From NCBI RefSeq assembly GCF_014635845.1, contig NZ_BMDP01000001.1:1-64000 (forward strand): a stretch of DNA of 64,000 nt, in the 5' to 3' direction. The notes beneath the pieces were generated by a model that searched no databases, had not been told where the DNA came from, and was given only the letters and a program-made list of their open reading frames with translations. The position numbers and the translations under genes are program-made. Source of the stretch: Oxalicibacterium solurbis. Its GTDB lineage: Bacteria > Pseudomonadota > Gammaproteobacteria > Burkholderiales > Burkholderiaceae_D. Shown one piece after another: positions 9,856 to 19,220 of the stretch (positions within the stretch are counted from its first letter, which is position 1; every line of letters begins with the position of its first letter).

Positions 9856-11505
9856 TCAATTTCCGCTAGGAAGAGGAATCTCGAAGCCATCCTTTGAGAG
9901 CTGATCGCGGACAGTCTTCAGGCGTTGGTACGACGAGAGCGTCAGCGGTCCTGTATATACCTCGCTTTGCAGCTTGCGCGGCGGATACTTGATGTATGTC
10001 TTCATCTTTTCCCGGATGACGTTGTTAAAGGTGACCAGCATCCAGGTGCGCTCCGTGTAGTTATTCATGAAGATGTCGTAGCGTTCCTGCGGGTCCTGCC
10101 ACAAATCGAAAATCTGCGGCACAGCGGCGACATATTTTTCCGCTCCCTTCCAGCCAAGATTGCTATCGACCGCGAGCCCTCCGGTTGATTGGCCGTTATC
10201 GCCGCGCAAGTTGAAAACAGCCTTGTAATTACCGACGCGCACCGCGCCTGGCGTCAGTTCGTTTTCGGTGAAATAGAACCAGGCTTTGCGCTCCGATTTT
10301 CCAGTGCCGAAAAGTACGGGCGACATGTCGTAGCTGTCGAAAATGATGGGCTTGCCATCGCGATCATTGGTCGGCAGCTTCGCGCCAGAGACCTTGGCGA
10401 AAGTTGCCATCAGATCGAGTCCACCGAGAATGTCGTGGTTTTTCGCATGGCCTTTGATCTTGCCGGGCATCCAGGCGATGGCAGGGACCCGGTTGCCACC
10501 TTCACGCACAGTGCCTTTTGTGCCACGGAAAGGGGTGTATCCCGCATCAGGGTAAACATCCTGCCAGGCACCGTTGTCGGTGGTGTAGAAAACCAGTGTG
10601 TTCTTGTCCAGCCCCAACGCACGCAATTTATCCATGATGGCGCCGATGCGAGCGTCCAGCTCAACTACCGAGTCCGCATATTTCGATTTCGAGAGCGATT
10701 TGTGCTCGTATGCTGGATGCGGCATGTTCGGTTGATGCACTTTCATGAAGTTGACATTCATGAAGAAGGGCTTGTTCGATTTGGCTGCCTTATCCAGGTA
10801 TTCGAGCGCGGCTTTTTGAACATACCCGTCGAAATAGGGGATCCCTACAACGCCGTGAGGATACTCGGTGGATTTTTCATCCGGCTTGTCCACATACTGG
10901 CCGTTGATGGCGAAATCTTCGACTGCTTTTTCGCCCGCCTTGGCCGAAAGCGAACCTATGGTGACTTTTTTGAACATTGCCCGCAGATCTGGCGCCATGT
11001 CTGGAAACCAGGTCGGGTCGGCATAAGTATAGGCATTCAGGTGATAGAGGCCTACATAACGCATCTCATCGTAGCCTTGCGCATTGGGCAGTGCATAATC
11101 GGCTTCGCCCAGATGCCACTTGCCGGTGAAGAAAGTGCTGTAGCCAGCCGTCTTCAACACGGAAGCCAGTGTCCATTCGGCTTTCGGCAATCCTCCTCCC
11201 TGCCCCTGAAAGGCCACTGTTGTCATGCCGCTGCGATTGGGAATGCGTCCGGTCTGTATGGCAGCGCGGCCTGGCGTGCAACTGGCCTGTGCGTAAAAGG
11301 AAAAGAAAGTCATGCCTTCATCGGCCATGCGATCGATATTGGGAGTCGGCATGCCGCGGCCCGTACCGCCGCCATAAGGTCCGAGATCGCCATAGCCCGT
11401 GTCGTCCGAAACGATCAGAACGATATTGGGCTTGTTCTGCGCCTGGACCGACAGGGTGATCAAGCCCAGTGCAACCAGTGTGAAAATTCCGAGATATCTG
11501 CGCAT
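9856..11505 (-). CDS. periplasmic arylsulfatase (FGly-type)
   Basis: A 549-residue type I sulfatase that hydrolyses sulfate esters. A Sec signal ends near residue 23 (SVQAQ). Metal-binding aspartates are in SDDTGYGD (Asp34, Asp35), and the active-site signature C-T-P-G-R lies at 76-80, where Cys76 must be converted to formylglycine. A late metal-site block TTDNGAW and the C-terminal domain are present, so the enzyme looks complete. The cysteine-type site matches the formylglycine-generating enzyme encoded two genes upstream in the same operon, which gives a coherent activation pair. It is the last gene of the operon. The natural substrate is unknown; sulfate scavenging from aromatic or sugar sulfates is the usual role. 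Confidence 0.93.
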   Translation of the reverse strand: MRRYLGIFTLVALGLITLSVQAQNKPNIVLIVSDDTGYGDLGPYGGGTGRGMPTPNIDRMADEGMTFFSFYAQASCTPGRAAIQTGRIPNRSGMTTVAFQGQGGGLPKAEWTLASVLKTAGYSTFFTGKWHLGEADYALPNAQGYDEMRYVGLYHLNAYTYADPTWFPDMAPDLRAMFKKVTIGSLSAKAGEKAVEDFAINGQYVDKPDEKSTEYPHGVVGIPYFDGYVQKAALEYLDKAAKSNKPFFMNVNFMKVHQPNMPHPAYEHKSLSKSKYADSVVELDARIGAIMDKLRALGLDKNTLVFYTTDNGAWQDVYPDAGYTPFRGTKGTVREGGNRVPAIAWMPGKIKGHAKNHDILGGLDLMATFAKVSGAKLPTNDRDGKPIIFDSYDMSPVLFGTGKSERKAWFYFTENELTPGAVRVGNYKAVFNLRGDNGQSTGGLAVDSNLGWKGAEKYVAAVPQIFDLWQDPQERYDIFMNNYTERTWMLVTFNNVIREKMKTYIKYPPRKLQSEVYTGPLTLSSYQRLKTVRDQLSKDGFEIPLPSGN

Positions 11506-11534
11506 CGTCGTTCTCCTTGATTAAGTAAAGCCGA

Positions 11535-12548
11535 TTACTTGTCTTGCGGATAAATCTGCTTCCAGTCCTGCTTCATGCTGATGAGACTCCAACCACGTTG
11601 CGGGGCTTCGTCGAGGCCGCGCGCGAGCTTGCCGATGAATGATTTGCGGTCATAGGCATATTCACGTTCGCCATCGTCGTGATGGACGATCATGCCGAGA
11701 CGGGGGCCGTTGCCGGAGGTAACCCATTCAAGCATCTGGAAATCGCCGTCGGAATTGCCAAAGGCGGCGATGGGGCGGCGACCGATGTACTGGTTGATGG
11801 CGACAGGTTTGCCGGCCTTGTCATCGTTGAAATCCAGTTGGGGGATGCGCACGATGACCGGTTTGCCGTTGCGCAATTCGTATTTGGTCTTGATGGTCGA
11901 ACCGATCACCTGCTCGGGCGGGATGCCATAGGCTTTTTCCACCCAGGCACGCATGAATTCCACGCCGCCGCCGGAGACGATATAGGTCTTGAAGCCGTTG
12001 GCGCGCAGGTAAGCAAGCAGTTCCAGCATGGGCTGGTAGATCAATTCGTTGTAGGGACGCTTGTACTTCGGATGACGTGCCGTGGCCAGCCAGTCGAGCA
12101 CGATCTGCCGGAATTCGTCGGTGGTACTGCCGCTATGCGTGGCCATCACCAGCTCGAGCAATCCCTTTTCACCGCTGGCGACCACGGACTTCATGTCGCC
12201 TTCGAGAATACCCTTGAAGGGTTGCGTGGTTTTCCATTCAGGATGCCTGGGAGCCAGCGCTTTCACGCGATCGATGATGAATTGCGCCTGGAAGTAGATC
12301 GGCTGTTCCGACCAAAGCGTGCCGTCGTTGTCGAAGACCGCGATCCGCTCTGCCGGCGGGACATAATCCTTGCCGCCTTGTTCGGTGACTGCATCGACAA
12401 AGGCAATGATGCGTGCCCTTGCATGATTGTCGTTCCAGGAGGGGAGAGGATCGCGCGTTTGCGCCTGTGCATTCAAGGAGCACAAAGCCGCGAAGAGCAG
12501 GAGGGTATGAATGAATAGCGAGCGCGACAAGTATTTGGGTGAGATCAC
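11535..12548 (-). CDS. exported HAD-family phosphatase (paralogue 1)
   Basis: A 337-residue haloacid-dehalogenase-fold hydrolase with a Sec signal (cleavage near NAQAQ, residue 30). The nucleophile loop is FDNDGTLW (Asp73, Asp75), motif II/III candidates are SGGG (about 193-196) and the late acidic pair is GNSDGD. These place it among phosphoserine-phosphatase-like HAD enzymes exported to the periplasm. It sits between the formylglycine-generating enzyme and arylsulfatase genes with gaps of 21 and 29 bp. A close paralogue lies at 22819-23838, sharing DPLPSW, DNDGTLWSEQP and RPIAAFGNSDGD. The substrate is unknown; a link with sulfatase function is only by position. Confidence 0.85.
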   Translation of the reverse strand: MISPKYLSRSLFIHTLLLFAALCSLNAQAQTRDPLPSWNDNHARARIIAFVDAVTEQGGKDYVPPAERIAVFDNDGTLWSEQPIYFQAQFIIDRVKALAPRHPEWKTTQPFKGILEGDMKSVVASGEKGLLELVMATHSGSTTDEFRQIVLDWLATARHPKYKRPYNELIYQPMLELLAYLRANGFKTYIVSGGGVEFMRAWVEKAYGIPPEQVIGSTIKTKYELRNGKPVIVRIPQLDFNDDKAGKPVAINQYIGRRPIAAFGNSDGDFQMLEWVTSGNGPRLGMIVHHDDGEREYAYDRKSFIGKLARGLDEAPQRGWSLISMKQDWKQIYPQDK

Positions 12549-12569
12549 GGTAGTTTTCTCCTCTCGAGA

Positions 12570-13697
12570 CTACAGTGGAGCCGGGGCATCGCTTACCAGC
12601 CGGAAGCCGATATGCGACATGGGATTGAAGGGATCGGTGCCGCGTCGTGCACTCGGTCGATAGGAAAGGCAGTAATCGACGTTGCACAGGAAGGAGCCGC
12701 CGCGTGTGACGCGCTTGGGCGCATTGACGGGGACGCCGCGCTCATCCGGGTCATAGCTGGTATCCGGACCATGTGGATCGTCGATCACGCCATGGCCAGC
12801 CTGCTGCTTGAAATAGTCGGCGCCGTACCAGTCAGCCACCCACTGCCAGGCATTGCCCGTCATGTCGTAGAGGCCATAGCCGTTGGGCGGGAAGGTGCCG
12901 ACCGGTGACGTGCCTTCTGCACCGCCCGCCTTTGGACTGACCACAGGGAAGGGACGCGGCTTGTTTTCCCAGACGTTCGCCATGATTTTTCCTTGCGGCG
13001 CGAATTCGTCACCCCAGGCATAGGTCGCTTGCTCCAGCCCGCCACGTGCAGCGAACTCCCATTCGGCCTCGGTGGGGAGGCGTTTGTTGGCCCACTTGGC
13101 ATAGGCCAGCACATCCTCATAAGAGACCTGCACGACCGGGTGATTGTCCTTGCCCTCGATATTGCTGTCGGGACCTTGCGGATGACGCCAGTTCGCACCG
13201 GGAACGAACGCCCACCATTGCGAATAATCGGAGAGATTGACCTGCCGGTTGGTGCCGGTAAATACCATTGCTCCCGGCACCAACATACTGTCCGGGAATC
13301 TTGGCGTGCCAGGAGGTAGTTGCACACGCAGTGTTTCCCAATCCGGCTTGCGCTCGGCAGTCGTGGCATAACCGGTGGCTTTGACGAAGGCGGCAAACTG
13401 CGCATTGGTGACATGCGTGCGGTCCATCCAGAATCCGTGTACGCGTACCTTATGTGCAGGCCGCTCGTTCGGTTGGGCAAGCTTGTGGTCGCTGCCCATC
13501 AGGAATTCTCCGGTCGGCACCCATACCATGTTGCGCGGACCGTGCACGCCATCGCCTTCGATAATCACCGGCCTGGCAGGGGAGGCATTGACGCCGGGGA
13601 TCGATACGATACCGAACAGAATCAGGCCTGTGAAGACAAGCACCACGGACGAAACGCATATCGTGATCAGGAGGGATTTGGAAATGGATCTTGGCAT
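12570..13697 (-). CDS. formylglycine-generating enzyme (sulfatase activator)
   Basis: A 375-residue FGE/SUMF1-family protein that oxidises the sulfatase active-site cysteine to formylglycine using oxygen and copper. An N-terminal hydrophobic segment (about 8-31) indicates a membrane anchor or signal. The fold markers are MVWVPTGEFLMGS (57-69), HPVVQVSYEDVLAYAKW (186-202), LPTEAEWEFAARGG (207-220) and the C-terminal RGGSFLCNVDYC. The two catalytic cysteines are Cys338 and Cys343, with the same five-residue separation as in the human enzyme. This argues for true FGE activity rather than a generic SUMF1-fold protein. The periplasmic anchor is odd, because sulfatases are usually modified before or during export. 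Co-operonic with the arylsulfatase. Confidence 0.9.
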   Translation of the reverse strand: MPRSISKSLLITICVSSVVLVFTGLILFGIVSIPGVNASPARPVIIEGDGVHGPRNMVWVPTGEFLMGSDHKLAQPNERPAHKVRVHGFWMDRTHVTNAQFAAFVKATGYATTAERKPDWETLRVQLPPGTPRFPDSMLVPGAMVFTGTNRQVNLSDYSQWWAFVPGANWRHPQGPDSNIEGKDNHPVVQVSYEDVLAYAKWANKRLPTEAEWEFAARGGLEQATYAWGDEFAPQGKIMANVWENKPRPFPVVSPKAGGAEGTSPVGTFPPNGYGLYDMTGNAWQWVADWYGADYFKQQAGHGVIDDPHGPDTSYDPDERGVPVNAPKRVTRGGSFLCNVDYCLSYRPSARRGTDPFNPMSHIGFRLVSDAPAPL

Positions 13698-13806
13698 GAT
13701 GTGCGTTTTAAGTTCTCAAATTTATCGACGACGATGCGGTGTCCGTTCATGAAAAGTGCGCAACCGGATTGGCGGTTGCGCACATCGCATGTTTACGTCG
13801 TCACGA

Positions 13807-15783
13807 TTACGGCGTCACGATGTTGAACCAGAACTCGAAGTTGTCGAAGTAGGAGAGCATCTCCTTCAGTTTGGCTTCGCTACCGCTGATCTTGACGTCG
13901 CCAGACTTGATCGCGTCGTCCAGCGTGACTTTCTGAAGCATGATGTTGGTCAGCGCATCCTTGGAAAGGCTGATGTTGGCATCCGCGTTCTGCGCTCTCA
14001 CGCCTGCGGTGTGGTTGATGACGCCGTTTTCGAGTTCGACGTAATAGTTTTCCTTGCCGCCGATGTCAAAGTTGAGTCTGGCCGTGGCATTGCCGGCTTT
14101 CTCACGGTTCAGGCGTACCGACCAATAGTCGAAGATCATGTCCATCGTCATGGCCTTGACCGTATCCGGGCTGGCGGTGTTCGGCGTCGGCAGTTTGGCG
14201 ACGCCCTTGCGCAATTCCTGTGCGCCGCTCAGGTAGAAGTTGCGCCATGGGCCGGATTCGGCCTGATAACCCAACTGTTCGAGCGCATCGGCTTCGAGAT
14301 TGCGAGCCGCCTTGTTGTTCGGATCGGCGAACACGACGTGGTGAACCACTTGCGCCACCCAGCGGTATTCGCCCTTGTCGTAGGACTGCTTGGCCTTCTT
14401 CAGAACGGCATCGGCACCGCCCATGAATTCGACATATTTCTTGCTGGCCTGCACCGGTGCGAGTTCCTGCAGGGTAGCCGGGTTGCCGTCGAACCAGCCC
14501 AGATAAAGCACATAGGTGGCGGCGACGTCATGGTAGACCGAGCCGTAATAGCCACGGTTGGACCAGACATGCGCCAGGCTGTCCGGCAGCTTGAAGTCTT
14601 CGGCGATCTCACGCATGGTCTTGCCCTGGTTGGCCTGATGCAGCGTTTCGTCGTTGATGTAGCGATACAGATCGCGTTGCTTGCGCAGGAGATCGACGAC
14701 ATTCTTGTTGCCCCAGGTCGGCCAGTGATGCTGTGCGAAGATGACCTCGGCCTTGCTGCCCCACATCGTCAGCGCCTGATTCAGATATTTCGACCATGGC
14801 AGCGGTTCGCGAATCTTGGCGCCACGCAGCGAATAGGTGTTGTGCAGCGTGTGGGTCGCATCTTCGGCTGCCTGGATGGCTTTCTTCTCTTCGATGTACC
14901 AGAGCATTTCCGACGGTGCTTCCGAACCCGGTGCCATCATGAACTCGTAAGTCAGGCCGTCGATGCTTTCCTTCTGGCCGGTCTTGGTGATAAGGTTGGT
15001 CGGCTCGATCAGCGTGACGGTGCCGGCCGAGGTGGTGGTGCCCAGACCGGCGCCGACCTGGCCTTTTTCATCCGGGTTGAGCAGGTTGCCGTACATATAG
15101 CTGGCGCGGCGGCTCATGGCGTTACCGGCCATGATGTTTTCGGCCACGGCGGCCTCCATGAAACCATTCGGCGCATAGATCTTGATCTTGCCGGCCTTGA
15201 CGTCGGCTTCGTCGACGACGCCGCGCACGCCGCCGTAATGGTCAACGTGACTGTGCGTGTAGATGACGGCCTTGACCGGTTTCTTGCCGCGCTTGGCGTA
15301 ATAGAGATCGATGCCTACCTTGGCGGTTTCGGCAGAAACCAGCGGATCGACGATGGTGATGCCTTCCTTGCCCTCGATGATGGTCATGTTCGACAGATCG
15401 AGATTGCGTACCTGATAGATGCCGGGCACGACTTCGAACAGGCCGCTGATATTGATCAACTGCGAATTGCGCCACAGGCTGGGATTGACGGTGGCAGGTG
15501 CCGCCTTGTCGGTAACGAAACCATACTTCGCCGGGTCCCAGATCAGTTGGCCCGAATCTCCCTTGATCATTTCCTGCGGCAGGGGAGCCAACAATCCTCG
15601 GCGTGCATTGTCGAAGTCGGTCTTGTCGGAGAAGGGGAGTTCCTTCAGCAGCTTGTCGTTTGCAGCCTTGGTGGGCTGGGTCGCATCCTTGCGCATATCC
15701 TGCGCCTGGACAGGTGCAACAAGGCTGAGCGCCAGGAACCCGGAGAGCGCCAGAGTGGATAGATTGGAAACTGCTTTTTGCAT
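13807..15783 (-). CDS. type III linear alkylsulfatase (SdsA1/YjcS-like metallo-beta-lactamase fold)
   Basis: A 658-residue exported enzyme that hydrolyses alkyl sulfates such as dodecyl sulfate to the alcohol and sulfate. The Sec signal ends near residue 28 (VQAQD). The binuclear zinc motif THSHVDHYGG (His177, His179, Asp181, His182) is in the metallo-beta-lactamase domain. The characteristic alkylsulfatase segment AVAENIMAGNAMSRRASYMYG follows, then the dimerisation domain, and a C-terminal SCP2-like domain (about 535-658) that binds the hydrophobic chain. Length is normal. It is unrelated in mechanism to the FGly sulfatase in the same operon, so the operon combines two sulfatase classes. 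Sulfur or surfactant utilisation is the likely role. Confidence 0.92.
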   Translation of the reverse strand: MQKAVSNLSTLALSGFLALSLVAPVQAQDMRKDATQPTKAANDKLLKELPFSDKTDFDNARRGLLAPLPQEMIKGDSGQLIWDPAKYGFVTDKAAPATVNPSLWRNSQLINISGLFEVVPGIYQVRNLDLSNMTIIEGKEGITIVDPLVSAETAKVGIDLYYAKRGKKPVKAVIYTHSHVDHYGGVRGVVDEADVKAGKIKIYAPNGFMEAAVAENIMAGNAMSRRASYMYGNLLNPDEKGQVGAGLGTTTSAGTVTLIEPTNLITKTGQKESIDGLTYEFMMAPGSEAPSEMLWYIEEKKAIQAAEDATHTLHNTYSLRGAKIREPLPWSKYLNQALTMWGSKAEVIFAQHHWPTWGNKNVVDLLRKQRDLYRYINDETLHQANQGKTMREIAEDFKLPDSLAHVWSNRGYYGSVYHDVAATYVLYLGWFDGNPATLQELAPVQASKKYVEFMGGADAVLKKAKQSYDKGEYRWVAQVVHHVVFADPNNKAARNLEADALEQLGYQAESGPWRNFYLSGAQELRKGVAKLPTPNTASPDTVKAMTMDMIFDYWSVRLNREKAGNATARLNFDIGGKENYYVELENGVINHTAGVRAQNADANISLSKDALTNIMLQKVTLDDAIKSGDVKISGSEAKLKEMLSYFDNFEFWFNIVTP

Positions 15784-15834
15784 GTCATTCTCCTTGAGAT
15801 AAGAGCGTTACAAACAAACCTGATTCCTGCTGCG

Positions 15835-16635
15835 TCAGTTCATGAACTGCATGTTCAGCCCGAAGAAAATCTGCCATTCGGGTTGCCCCGAGCCTTTATC
15901 CCATGCCGAAAACTGCGGTTCGACGAAATAGTTGTAGACCGTCTTGCCTTTCTTCTCGACCTGGCCGATGCCGATGCCGAGCGGCACGCTGTAGTTGTCG
16001 TTTTCGATGTTGTAGACCCAGATCGGCGCAGCGCGCAGATAAGTGCCGCCGCCGAGCTGGTAGAAGGCGAAGGGCTGGAAGGCGGCGACATTCACGTCTT
16101 CACGGCTGTTCGTGCCGGCGAAGCTTTGCTGCCATGAAAGCAGATAGCCATACTGGAACTTGGCCGAACTGGCGTCGAACAGGACGTTGACGAGACCAGC
16201 CGACCATTTTTCGCTGCCGACTTCATCCTTGGATGCCGTGGGCGCGGTGATCTGCGGGCCGACGCCGAAACTGACGGCCGGGTTGCCGGTATCGATCAGA
16301 TAGGCGGCAAACAGGTTGAGATCGCCTATGCCGGTGGTGTGTCCGCCGGACGGCGGTACGGGATAGGTATTGACCGGCAGCGAAGCACGCAGCAGCCATT
16401 TGCTTTGGTTGACCGAGAAAGGCTTGGCAAAGCGCAGCCAGAACTGGTTGGCGTCGTCGTCCGTATCCGTCAGGTCACCGATGTAATAGTTTTGCAGATT
16501 GAATGCCGTCATGTTGGCCAACGGATTGTTGGCTTGCGCGGCATCCTGCGCATGTACAGGCGCCTGAGCCAATCCGGCAAGGAAGAGCATGCCGAAGAGG
16601 AGACGCAGACCGACGGATCGTGACGAGCTGTTCAT
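15835..16635 (-). CDS. outer-membrane beta-barrel protein, first gene of the sulfatase operon
   Basis: A 266-residue protein with a Sec signal (ending PVHAQ, about residue 30) and alternating polar/hydrophobic strands with a terminal aromatic-type residue pattern, typical of a small outer-membrane barrel. It resembles proteins annotated as transporter or neuromedin-U-like in proteobacteria. Such barrels often serve as uptake channels for hydrophobic or anionic substrates. As first gene of a sulfatase operon it may admit sulfate esters. An AGGAGG ribosome binding site precedes the ATG. An inverted repeat lies 26 bp upstream of the start. The family name and substrate are uncertain. Confidence 0.75.
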   Translation of the reverse strand: MNSSSRSVGLRLLFGMLFLAGLAQAPVHAQDAAQANNPLANMTAFNLQNYYIGDLTDTDDDANQFWLRFAKPFSVNQSKWLLRASLPVNTYPVPPSGGHTTGIGDLNLFAAYLIDTGNPAVSFGVGPQITAPTASKDEVGSEKWSAGLVNVLFDASSAKFQYGYLLSWQQSFAGTNSREDVNVAAFQPFAFYQLGGGTYLRAAPIWVYNIENDNYSVPLGIGIGQVEKKGKTVYNYFVEPQFSAWDKGSGQPEWQIFFGLNMQFMN

Positions 16636-16660
16636 GCACAGGCCTCCTGATTTAATTTTA

Positions 16661-16676
16661 CATAATACAAATTATG
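16661..16676. promoter_or_regulatory. inverted repeat upstream of the sulfatase operon
   Basis: Perfect palindrome CATAAT-ACAA-ATTATG, 26 bp upstream of the first start codon of the sulfatase operon in an AT-rich stretch that also offers -10-like sequence. It is a plausible repressor operator. The regulator is not in the window. Confidence 0.4.
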
Positions 16677-16835
16677 CGAAATATTCATTGCACCTGACCG
16701 TATCCTCGATATCCACCGTAATGCCCCATGCCGCTATCCGAGCCTGGATATGCTTCGGGAATGTTGTTTGCATCTCCCTTGAGTAATTTGCGGTATTGCA
16801 TGCGGATACACGTGACCGACCTGGCGGATGGCGTC

Positions 16836-17192
16836 TTACTTCAGCTTCTGGCGCAGCTTCCATTTGCCGTCGACCTTGCAGAACACGGCTTCCGACGAGC
16901 TGTGCAAGGTCTGGTGGCGATTTTCGATGCGCGCCTGCCGGCATCCGGCTTGTCCTTTCGGATCGGGCGACGGCGTCACGCTTCCGCTGTTGCTGGCGGC
17001 CGGGTTTTCCCATTTGACCGGGACGCCGTCTTCGCCGCTGTCGAGCGCCTTCTGCAGCGTAGCCAAGGAGGTCTGCTGGTCTTCCTTGCTGAATTTCGTG
17101 ATGGGTTCGTCTTTGAGCCAGTGGAAATTGGATTGCGCCCAGCTGGCGGCGGCAACGCTGCCGAGAATGAGGAAAGCGGCGATCTTTTTCAC
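16836..17192 (-). CDS. small exported RT0821/Lpp0805-type surface-antigen-like protein
   Basis: A 118-residue exported protein with a Sec signal ending SWAQ (about residue 20). The mature part has the pattern of the 17-kDa-antigen-like family RT0821/Lpp0805: LQKALDSGEDGVPVKWENP followed by a Gly/Ser/Pro turn, then GQAGCRQARIENR and AVFCKVDGKWKL. The two cysteines probably form a disulfide in the periplasm. Function of the family is unknown. It is a separate transcription unit between the sulfatase operon and the MscS gene. Confidence 0.7.
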   Translation of the reverse strand: MKKIAAFLILGSVAAASWAQSNFHWLKDEPITKFSKEDQQTSLATLQKALDSGEDGVPVKWENPAASNSGSVTPSPDPKGQAGCRQARIENRHQTLHSSSEAVFCKVDGKWKLRQKLK

Positions 17193-17397
17193 AATTTCTC
17201 CTTTGTAAGAGTCATCTGCAAAGCTGCGAACCGTGGTTTCGGCCCTCTGTTGAAAACATACCGATTTTCATCCTGGTAAAGAATTGGTCGAAGGTGCAGA
17301 CTTGGTTGCCCTCGGAGACAGGTGGCTTGGTTTTTCTCCCTGTATTTCGGGATGCGATGCCGATGAAATGCCGGGCATCCGAAGCCCTATTCGCATA

Positions 17398-19110
17398 TCA
17401 GGAATCCTGTGCCGAGGGCTTTGCCGGATGCGGACGCCAATCCCCTTCCTTGATCACCTGCGGCTCGGGCGGATCCGACTCGTAATGCGGGGACATGATC
17501 TGGACGCCGTAGGTGTTGAACACGTCCTGTATATGCCCATGCAATGCAGTGAGTGCGCCTGAACGTGTCATGTCCGCATGCGGCTTCAGGCAGGCTACAA
17601 GCTTGTATTCGACGTAAAAATCGGACAAGGCGGTTTGCCGCACGAATGGTTGAGGTTGATCGGCGAAGTACGGTGTGCGTTTGACTGCTTCGAGCAGCAT
17701 GGCCTCGACCTGCCGCCACGGCGTGGTGTAGCCGATGGTCACGGTCGTATCGATAATGCATCCGCTGCCGGACGATGGACGGGAATAGTTGACGGTCGTG
17801 CTTTCCATCACGCTCTTGTTGGGCAGGATGATTTCCTGTTCCGTGCCTGTCCGCATGCGGGTCGTGAACATGCCGACATCGGTGATCACGCCTTCCGCTT
17901 CGCCGATGCGCACGTAATCGCCGGTCTTGAAGGCTTTGATGTACATCAGAATCAGGCCGCTCAGAGCTTGCCCGATGATGCTTGCGCCGCCCAATGAAAT
18001 CATCAGGCCGATCAGTACCGACAGTCCCTTGAAGGCCTCGGTCCCGGCGCCCGGCAGATAGGGATAAGCCATCACCAGCGCAAACGCGACGACGATGAAA
18101 TTGACGATGCGCTGCGTCGGCCGCACCGTATCCGTGCTCAGCCATGTGACTTCGATCTTCCCTGCTCCCACGCGCCGGAAGAATTCCGAGACGATGCGCA
18201 TGATCATGCGCGCGATCACCGCAATGATCGCGACCAGCACCAATCCTGGAACGGCAGCCACGCCCTGTCTTGCGGAATCGGCGAGCAGTTGCACCAGGCT
18301 GTCCTCGAATCCCTCGCCCCAGGGACGCGTATAAGGAAATTGCTCCAGCACAAAAATCAGCCAGGCGATGCCAAGAATGACAACCAGCATCCAGCCAAGC
18401 AGCCGCAACAGGCGCATGATGCTCACATGGATGAATCCCCGGTCCAGCCAGTCGAGCCGCCCGCCTGCCGTCTTCTGCAGTTGTGTCTGCCCGGCCATGG
18501 CAAGCTTGTGCATCCCGTATCTGTTTGCGCGGGCCAACAGCCACAGGATCGCTGCGAAGATCAGCGTTGCGGCCACCGACCGCAGGATGGCCATGCCGAT
18601 GTAGCGCATGGTCCGCTGTTCCTGCCATTCGGCCATGGCGTCATGCAATCGCTTTGCCGTTTCGCGCGCGACGATCTGCGTGGTTTCGCCGGCCTGCGGA
18701 TCGATATCGATGGGCGTGACGACGAATGCCGGTTTGCCGTCGAGCGTGATGCGGGTTGCGCGGCCATCCTCGATATCTTCGATCGCGATTTGCGGCACCT
18801 TTTTCGTGGCGCGCAGGACATCTTCGATGCGCTTTGTCGAATTCGCCACGCGCTCGGTTGCGCTCAAGCCGACGATCGGGCCTTTGAGAACGATGATCTT
18901 GCGGTTGGAAATGAGAAGCGGCATGGACTGCCGCATTTCCTGCGAGGAAGCAACTGCATCAGCTGCGAGCGCGTGCGAGGTTTCCTCCATGCCGTAGGCA
19001 TCGCCATGCGGCATGAACAATGCCAGGCAAAAGGTGAACGGCAAAACAAGGGACAGGAAAAACGATGAGACAAACAGCGGCAAGCGGTTTGTAATTTTTC
19101 CTCTATTCAT
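17398..19110 (-). CDS. MscS-family mechanosensitive channel with periplasmic N-terminal domain
   Basis: A 570-residue membrane protein. A signal-like segment occupies the N-terminus, then a soluble periplasmic domain (about 45-165), then several membrane helices (about 168-370). The last helix contains the glycine/alanine-rich pore motif, seen as ISLGGASIIGQALSGLILM, followed directly by the MscS beta domain (KTGDYVRIGEAEGVITDVG) and cytoplasmic cage (about 395-540). These channels release osmolytes under hypo-osmotic shock. The extra N-terminal domain is as in larger MscS paralogues. It lies on the same strand as neighbouring envelope genes, with 110 bp upstream of it free of genes. Confidence 0.9.
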   Translation of the reverse strand: MNRGKITNRLPLFVSSFFLSLVLPFTFCLALFMPHGDAYGMEETSHALAADAVASSQEMRQSMPLLISNRKIIVLKGPIVGLSATERVANSTKRIEDVLRATKKVPQIAIEDIEDGRATRITLDGKPAFVVTPIDIDPQAGETTQIVARETAKRLHDAMAEWQEQRTMRYIGMAILRSVAATLIFAAILWLLARANRYGMHKLAMAGQTQLQKTAGGRLDWLDRGFIHVSIMRLLRLLGWMLVVILGIAWLIFVLEQFPYTRPWGEGFEDSLVQLLADSARQGVAAVPGLVLVAIIAVIARMIMRIVSEFFRRVGAGKIEVTWLSTDTVRPTQRIVNFIVVAFALVMAYPYLPGAGTEAFKGLSVLIGLMISLGGASIIGQALSGLILMYIKAFKTGDYVRIGEAEGVITDVGMFTTRMRTGTEQEIILPNKSVMESTTVNYSRPSSGSGCIIDTTVTIGYTTPWRQVEAMLLEAVKRTPYFADQPQPFVRQTALSDFYVEYKLVACLKPHADMTRSGALTALHGHIQDVFNTYGVQIMSPHYESDPPEPQVIKEGDWRPHPAKPSAQDS

Positions 19111-19220
19111 TTCACCACCTCATGTAAACAGCTGGCGGTACGAGATCAACCTGTCACGGCATGCCGGCCGATCGACAGGCAATCGTCTGGCGTTGTCATG
19201 GATCGGTCTGAATCGTCATT

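Noticed and set aside
13756-15762. Long plus-strand open frame of 668 codons
   Set aside because: It is the antisense shadow of the alkylsulfatase; the minus-strand product has clear motifs.
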